Origin: Streptomyces capillispiralis
GTDB taxonomy: Bacteria > Actinomycetota > Actinomycetes > Streptomycetales > Streptomycetaceae
Direction: 5' to 3'
DNA: 64,000 nt
NCBI RefSeq assembly: GCF_007829875.1
Contig: NZ_VIWV01000001.1
Location: forward strand, 7,514,001 to 7,578,000
Below the pieces are notes generated by a model. The model was not told the origin of the DNA and made no database searches. It saw nothing but the letters and a program-made list of their open reading frames with translations. Numbering within the stretch: position 1 is the first letter of the stretch; each line of letters starts with the position of its first letter. Made by a program: the position numbers and the translations under genes. Below are positions 59,688 to 64,000 of this stretch, piece after piece.

Positions 59688-59723
59688 TTGCTAGTTGCTA
59701 TCCCGCGAGTTAGAGTCTCTAAC
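59688..59723 (+). promoter_or_regulatory. Epimerase promoter with overlapping operator
   Basis: TTGCTA (59688-59693), a 17-base spacer and TAGAGT (59711-59716) form a clear housekeeping-type promoter. A perfect palindrome GTTAGAGTCTCTAAC (59709-59723) covers the -10, so a bound repressor would block transcription. The start codon of the epimerase is 52 bases further on. No regulator gene is adjacent. Confidence 0.75.
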
Positions 59724-59774
59724 AGTTGCGAAGGTCGATAAGTGATCCGTCGCGCCCCTGCCCAGGAGACCGTC

Positions 59775-60734
59775 ATGCCCGCAGCCGCCCCCGACGCCCG
59801 CCCCCTGCACGCCGTCCTCGGTTCGGGTCCCGCCGGAACCGCCCTCGCCCCGGAACTCGCCCGCCGCGGCCACCCCGTGCGGCTCGTCGACCGCAAGGGG
59901 GAGGGGCCCGCGCCCGACGGCGTCCGGCGCCTGGCCGCCGACGTCGGTACCGCCGACGGCGCGCGGGCGGCCGTCGCGGGCGCCGCCGTGGTGTACCACT
60001 GCGTCAACGTCGCCTATCACCTCCAGGTCGAGGTGATGCCCCGCGTCCAGGAGGCCGTGCTCGCGGCCGTCGAGGCGTCCGGTGCCCGGCTCGTCGTCCT
60101 CGACACGCTGTATCCGTACGGCAGGACCGGGGGAGCGGTGATGACCGAGGACACCCCCTGGCGGGCGACCGGCCGCAAGGGCCGGATGCGCGCCGACCTG
60201 GACGAGGGGTATCTCGCCGCGCACCGCGAGGGCCGCGCCCGGGTGGTGCTGGCCCGCTCCGCCGACTTCGTCGGCCCCGGCGTGCTCAACTCCTCCCTCG
60301 GCGCCGCCGTGTTCCCGGGCGCGCTCACCGGGGGCGAGGTGCTGGCACTGGGTGACATCGGTCTGCCGCACAGCTGCACCGCCATCGGCGACGTCGCCGC
60401 CGGCCTGGCCACCCTGGGCGAACGGCCCGACGGCGACGGCCGGGTCTGGCACCTGCCGACCGCGCCCGCGGTCGCGACCCGCGACCTCCACGCCCTGATC
60501 GAGAAGCGGACCGGCCGGCCCCTGAACGTCGTCGTGCTCGAGGAGATGCGTCCCTTCGGCCCGTTCGACGAGCGGTTCGTCGCCGAGTACGCCGAGATGT
60601 TCTACCAGCACACCGAGCCGCAGATCATGGACTCCTCGGCCTTCGAGCAGGCCTTCGGTGTCCGTCCGGCGCCGCTGGAGGAGACCGTCGACGCGACGGT
60701 GACCTGGTACGAGCAGTGGCTGTCCCGCGTCTGA
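59775..60734 (+). CDS. NAD-dependent epimerase/dehydratase-like protein
   Basis: A 319-residue Rossmann-fold SDR-type protein with HAVLGSGPAGTALAPELARR at the N-terminus and later LDTLYPYGRTGGAV, the YxxxK-like region being replaced by YPYGR. It resembles extended SDR epimerases and NmrA-like proteins. Substrate unknown. ATG at 59775 has AGGAGAC upstream. It is controlled by a promoter with an overlapping operator. A terminator hairpin (60779-60805) follows. Confidence 0.75.
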   Translation: MPAAAPDARPLHAVLGSGPAGTALAPELARRGHPVRLVDRKGEGPAPDGVRRLAADVGTADGARAAVAGAAVVYHCVNVAYHLQVEVMPRVQEAVLAAVEASGARLVVLDTLYPYGRTGGAVMTEDTPWRATGRKGRMRADLDEGYLAAHREGRARVVLARSADFVGPGVLNSSLGAAVFPGALTGGEVLALGDIGLPHSCTAIGDVAAGLATLGERPDGDGRVWHLPTAPAVATRDLHALIEKRTGRPLNVVVLEEMRPFGPFDERFVAEYAEMFYQHTEPQIMDSSAFEQAFGVRPAPLEETVDATVTWYEQWLSRV

Positions 60735-60778
60735 GGGGCCCTCGTCCGCCGGGCGGATCCGGCCCCGGACGCGAAAGG

Positions 60779-60805
60779 GCCGGTCCGCGGTGGGTGCGGA
60801 CCGGC
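60779..60805. terminator. Bidirectional terminator hairpin
   Basis: GCCGGTCCGC (60779-60788) and GCGGACCGGC (60796-60805) pair perfectly over 10 bp with a seven-base loop. It lies between convergent stops of the epimerase (60734) and the SPW protein (60829). Confidence 0.8.
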
Positions 60806-60828
60806 GCTGGGCTCCTCGTGTGGCCTGC

Positions 60829-61269
60829 CTACGGCCGGGGAGCGCTCTTGGCTGCCGTGGCCGCGCAGACCGCGCCCAGGATCACGGCGAGGGCGCCGAT
60901 GATGATGTTGTTCCAGATCACGCCGGCGTCGGGTCCGTCGCCGACGATCCACGGCGAGATGATCATCCACACGCCCAGTGCGCACATGGCCCAGCTCAGG
61001 CCGTACATGCGCGCCGGGGCCGCGGTGAACCCCAGGGCGAGCAGACCGATCGCGATGCCCACGATCAGGTTGTGGGTCACGAGCGCGGGCTGGCTCGTCG
61101 TGTAGTGGAGTATCCACGGGGACACCGCGCAGTACAGACCGAGCAGGAAGACCGGTCCGTCCACGAGGGCCACGTCACGACCGCCGAGCACGCGGTCGTA
61201 CCGTGCCCGCATCTCGTGGGTGTCGGGGTGGGTCGTGATGTCACCGCGCGGGTGCGAGACGTTGGCCAT
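60829..61269 (-). CDS. SPW-repeat membrane protein
   Basis: A 146-residue protein with four membrane segments and two SPW motifs (AVSPWILHY and IISPWIVGD), the hallmark of PF03779. Function unknown. Start ATG 61269 has GGAGACG upstream. It lies between two terminators and is probably monocistronic. Confidence 0.9.
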   Translation of the reverse strand: MANVSHPRGDITTHPDTHEMRARYDRVLGGRDVALVDGPVFLLGLYCAVSPWILHYTTSQPALVTHNLIVGIAIGLLALGFTAAPARMYGLSWAMCALGVWMIISPWIVGDGPDAGVIWNNIIIGALAVILGAVCAATAAKSAPRP

Positions 61270-61360
61270 GGGTCGTCTCCTTTGACTAGCAGGCCTGACC
61301 GCGTCTGGTGCGGTATGCGGTGAAGCGCCGCGTACATCTCATTCTGCGCTTATTTCCCCT

Positions 61361-62893
61361 TTATGTGTAGGGCGGGGGAGGAGTCCGGTGCGGGCCCGTC
61401 CGCGCCGCGGTCCGCGCGATGTTGCGGGCCATGCCGCCGAACACGACGGCGTGGAAGGGGGAGACGGCCCACCAGTACAGGTGGCCGAGCAGCCCGTGCG
61501 GATGGAACAGGGCCCGCTGGCGGTACCGGGTGCGGCCGGCGCCGTCGGTCTCGGCGTACATCTCCAGCCAGGCCAGACCCGGCAGCCGCATCTCGGCCCG
61601 CAGCCGGAGCAGCCGGTTCGGCTCGATCTCCTCCACCCGCCAGAAGTCCAGGGAGTCACCGGCCCGCAGCCGGGCCGCGTCCCGCCGCCCCCGGCGCAGT
61701 CCCACGCCGCCGACCATCCGGTCCAGCAGGCCGCGCGCGGTCCAGGCGAGCGGGAAGGAGTACCAGCCGTTGTCCCCGCCGATGCCCTCGATCACCCGCC
61801 ACAGGGACGCGCGGGGGGCGTCCACGGTCCGTTCCCGCACGTCCGTGTAGAGGCTGCCGCCCGCCCAGTCGGGGTCGGTGGGCAGCGGGTCGCTGGGGGC
61901 GCCGGGCACCGAGGCCGACGACCAGCGGGTCGCCACATCGGCCTCCCGTACGCGCTTCAGCGCCAGCCGCACCGCCTCGTCGAAGCCGATCGGGTGGCCG
62001 GGCGGATCGGGCACGTACCGCGCGATGTCGTGCTCCCGGCAGACCACCTCGTGCCGCAGCGACTCGGTGAGCGGCCGGGCGATGCCCGCCGGCACCGGGG
62101 TGACCAGGCCCACCCAGTGACTGGACAGGCCCGGCGTGAGCACCGGCACCGGCACGATCACACGCCGCGCGAGCCCGGCGACGGCCGCGTACCGCACCAT
62201 CATGTCCCGGTAGGTGAGCACGTCGGGACCGCCGATGTCGAAGGCGCGGCTGACGTCCCGCGGCATGCCCGCGCTCCCGACCAGGGCGCGCAGCACGTCG
62301 CGCACCGCGACCGGCTGGATCCGGGTGTGCACCCACCGGGGGGTGATCATCACCGGCAGCCGCTCGGTGAGGTGCCGCAGCATCTCGAACGAGGCCGACC
62401 CCGACCCGATCACCACCGCCGCGCGCAGCACGGTGGTGGGCACGCCCGAGTCCAGCAGGATCCGGCCCACCTCGGCCCGCGAGCGCAGATGCGGGGAGAG
62501 CTCCCGCTCCGGGACGCCCGCGGGGGTGAGTCCACCGAGGTACACGACGCGCCGTACGCCCGCCGCGCGCGCCCGCTCCCCGAAGGCGTGCGCCGCCCGG
62601 CGGTCCGTCTCCTCGAAGTCGCGGCCCGTGCCCAGCGCGTGCACCAGGTAGTACGCCACGTCCACCCCGTCCAGCGCCGCCGCCACCGACGCGGGATCGG
62701 TGACGTCGCCGCGCACCACCTCCGCGCGGCCCGCCCACGGGTGGTCGCGCAGCCGGTCGGGTGAGCGCGCCAGGCAGCGCACCCGGTACCCGGCGTCGAG
62801 CAGCTCGGGCACGAGCCGCCCGCCGATGTAGCCCGTCGCTCCGGTCACCAGGCACAGCGGTGCCGGTCCGGTGCCGTCGTCCGGTGTCGTCAC
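61361..62893 (-). CDS. SDR fused to a DUF2867-like domain
   Basis: The 510-residue protein has an N-terminal NmrA-like SDR with the Rossmann motif CLVTGATGYIGGRLVPELLD and a C-terminal DUF2867-like domain (about residues 350-500) ending in WWAVSPFHAVVFGGMARN. Function unknown. GTG at 62893 with GAGGAGG five bases before it is chosen over the open frame to 62926. It lies at the left edge of the chitinase region. Confidence 0.82.
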   Translation of the reverse strand: MTTPDDGTGPAPLCLVTGATGYIGGRLVPELLDAGYRVRCLARSPDRLRDHPWAGRAEVVRGDVTDPASVAAALDGVDVAYYLVHALGTGRDFEETDRRAAHAFGERARAAGVRRVVYLGGLTPAGVPERELSPHLRSRAEVGRILLDSGVPTTVLRAAVVIGSGSASFEMLRHLTERLPVMITPRWVHTRIQPVAVRDVLRALVGSAGMPRDVSRAFDIGGPDVLTYRDMMVRYAAVAGLARRVIVPVPVLTPGLSSHWVGLVTPVPAGIARPLTESLRHEVVCREHDIARYVPDPPGHPIGFDEAVRLALKRVREADVATRWSSASVPGAPSDPLPTDPDWAGGSLYTDVRERTVDAPRASLWRVIEGIGGDNGWYSFPLAWTARGLLDRMVGGVGLRRGRRDAARLRAGDSLDFWRVEEIEPNRLLRLRAEMRLPGLAWLEMYAETDGAGRTRYRQRALFHPHGLLGHLYWWAVSPFHAVVFGGMARNIARTAARTGPHRTPPPPYT

Positions 62894-63045
62894 GGGGGCC
62901 TCCTCGCGTCGCGTGCGCCTGCTCACTCACTCACCTCCTTCCCCACTTTTCCGGTACGTCCCGGAAACGACGGTCCCGCACATGTCCGCGCCCGGCCGGG
63001 GCAGGCGGAACCTACGCAACGCGACGACCGGAGGTGTCCGCCCCC

Positions 63046-63225
63046 ATGAGTACCGTGACCGGAGCGAAGGTGCTGAAGCGGTTCCCCGCGGGTTCCCCGC
63101 GCGGATCGTGGCCGGCGGAGGAGTACGCGGCCCGGCGCCGCGCCGAGGGCGAGCCCGCGACGGTCGTCATGGACCTGAGGTCGGACGCCTTCCTGGTGAT
63201 CGTCACGCCCCGGGACGCCGACTGA
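63046..63225 (+). CDS. Small conserved hypothetical protein
   Basis: A 59-residue protein, MSTVTGAKVLKRFPAGSPRG to VIVTPRDAD. It matches short conserved Streptomyces proteins of unknown function. ATG at 63046 has GGAGGT ten bases upstream. There are no features beyond a basic N-terminus. Confidence 0.65.
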   Translation: MSTVTGAKVLKRFPAGSPRGSWPAEEYAARRRAEGEPATVVMDLRSDAFLVIVTPRDAD

Positions 63226-63447
63226 CGCACCGCCCGGCGGCACCGACGGCACGGGTGGGCATGACCCCCGAAGCCCGGCGGCACCGACGCGCACCGAGTG
63301 GACCGTACCCCTGAAGTCCGGCGGCGACGTCACCCCCGGCCCCTCGGCGCGCGGACGGTGTCACCTCGCCCGAACGCGGCACGGCCGACGGCTCGGTGAC
63401 CTTCCCGGGCCCTTTCGCGGACCGAACTCCACGGCGGCAAGGCACAG
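63226..63447. other. Intergenic region left of the chitinase promoter
   Basis: No convincing gene. A 17-base direct repeat (GCCCGGCGGCACCGACG) occurs at about 63232 and 63273. The rest is upstream of the chitinase control region. Confidence 0.5.
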
Positions 63448-63481
63448 TTGACTGGTCTAAACCCTTGACTGGTACAGACCA
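63448..63481 (+). promoter_or_regulatory. DasR-like direct repeats upstream of chitinase
   Basis: TTGACTGGTCTAAACC (63448-63463) is repeated as TTGACTGGTACAGACC (63465-63480), a 17-bp period. The second has ACTGGTACAGACCA, close to the dre consensus ACTGGTCTAGACCA of the GlcNAc-responsive DasR. Streptomyces chitinase promoters are known to hold such tandem 12-bp repeats over the -35. TTGACT may itself be a -35 box. Chitin or GlcNAc control is therefore likely. Confidence 0.7.
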
Positions 63482-63621
63482 AAGCGGTTGAGTGTGCTCG
63501 GCACCCCCCACCTCGGCCGCCCCCCACTGCCGTGACCGGTCCCGCCGGCGCGTGCGGGCGAGGCCCCGCCCAGGCGTGTCCTCGCCGGGGAGCGGCCCTG
63601 TTCCGCGAAGGAGTCGATCCC

Positions 63622-64000
63622 TTGTCGAGAAGATCGCCGAGAAGGCGCGTCGCCGCCGTGACCGCCGCCCTCGTCCTCGCCGGCAGCGCCCCCGTGCTGC
63701 TCCCCGCGGCCACCGCCTCCGCTGCCTCCGCCGCCGCGTGCTCCAGCTACCCGAACTGGGTGGCCGGGAAGTGGTACAACGCCGGTGACATCGTGCGCTA
63801 CACCGACGGCAGGGCCTACATCGCCGAGCACGCCAACCCGGGCTACGACCCGATCATCAGCACCTGGTACTGGGAGCCGTACGCCTGCGACAACGGCCCC
63901 GGGACGCCGGTCGGGAACTTCGTGGTGACCGAGGCGCAGTTCAACCAGATGTTCCCGAACCGGAACCCCTTCTACACCTACAGCGGCCTGACCGCCGCCC
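63622..64000 (+). CDS. Secreted family 19 chitinase (3' end cut by window)
   Basis: A partial gene, 126 codons visible. After a signal peptide (SRRSPRRRVAAVTAALVLAG to cleavage after ASA), a chitin-binding CBM5/12-like domain follows (YPNWVAGKWYNAGDIVRYTD, STWYWEPYACD). The family 19 catalytic domain begins with VTEAQFNQMFPNRNPFYTYS. TTG at 63622 is chosen because AAGGAG lies 8 bases upstream. DasR-like repeats lie about 140 bases upstream. The enzyme degrades chitin outside the cell. Confidence 0.85.
   Translation, partial: MSRRSPRRRVAAVTAALVLAGSAPVLLPAATASAASAAACSSYPNWVAGKWYNAGDIVRYTDGRAYIAEHANPGYDPIISTWYWEPYACDNGPGTPVGNFVVTEAQFNQMFPNRNPFYTYSGLTAA

Overview
The window is high-GC actinobacterial DNA, almost certainly a Streptomyces chromosome. 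Signs are GTG and TTG starts behind strong purine-rich ribosome sites, strongly GC-biased third codon positions, and typical Streptomyces families: DUF397, DUF6479, an SPW-repeat protein, a SigE-type sigma factor, an NsdA/NsdB-like regulator, SpoIIE-type phosphatase, a GH19 chitinase and a modular polyketide synthase. No rRNA, CRISPR array, phage or IS transposase of intact length was seen; one tRNA gene is present.

Layout. (1) 1-7.7 kb is the edge of a biosynthetic cluster. It holds the end of an AT-less (trans-AT-like) polyketide synthase module with two tandem thioesterase domains, the first lacking its serine. Next come a free-standing luciferase-like monooxygenase and a methyltransferase. 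On the other strand are a YczE-like membrane protein, a ketosynthase-III-like enzyme and a type II thioesterase, followed by a small carboxylase-epsilon-like protein. (2) 7.8-19.4 kb is a selenocysteine island. After a ThDP enzyme come selA, selB, tRNA-Sec and selD, then a formate dehydrogenase operon (iron-sulfur, NrfD and catalytic subunits). The catalytic subunit is interrupted by an in-frame UGA followed by a SECIS-like hairpin. Every core Sec-decoding gene and its client sit together. (3) 19.4-26.6 kb has a CapA-like phosphatase, a small P-loop kinase and a four-gene minus-strand set for glycan work: GT2-GtrA fusion, PIG-V-like mannosyltransferase, pyruvyl transferase and an FAD oxidoreductase. 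(4) 26.7-36.8 kb has a SigE-type sigma factor with a membrane partner, several small conserved proteins, a copper-storage-like Cys-rich protein, a serine/threonine kinase carrying eight exact 42-residue TPR-like repeats, a carotenoid-dehydrogenase-like oxidoreductase and a Tat-exported serine hydrolase. (5) 37-53.2 kb has phenylacetate-CoA ligase behind a TetR-type palindrome, a membrane sulfatase, a universal stress protein, a decayed CGNR regulator, an amidase, an NsdA/NsdB-like regulator, a PP2C phosphatase, a baeRF3-type protein and a secreted peptidase. (6) 53.65-56.5 kb is a degenerate Tn3-family element bounded by 51-bp inverted repeats. It contains a collapsed transposase, a resolvase-like tail, an SDR remnant and an intact hydrolase/MmyB-type regulator pair. 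(7) 56.5-64 kb has a TetR/SDR divergent pair with two operators, a deaminase, a GNAT, an epimerase with a well-formed promoter and overlapping operator, an SPW protein, a DUF2867-type SDR, and the start of a chitinase preceded by DasR-like direct repeats.

How the genes work together. SelD makes selenophosphate, SelA converts Ser-tRNA-Sec to Sec-tRNA-Sec, and SelB delivers it to the UGA of the formate dehydrogenase mRNA. The dehydrogenase would pass electrons from formate through the four-cluster subunit to the NrfD membrane subunit and the quinone pool. The cluster at the left edge would load or edit acyl chains (KAS III-like, type II TE), oxidise and methylate them (monooxygenase, methyltransferase) and release them through the terminal thioesterase. 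Its product cannot be predicted from this fragment. The rest is mostly housekeeping, envelope and regulatory genes typical of the accessory part of a Streptomyces chromosome.
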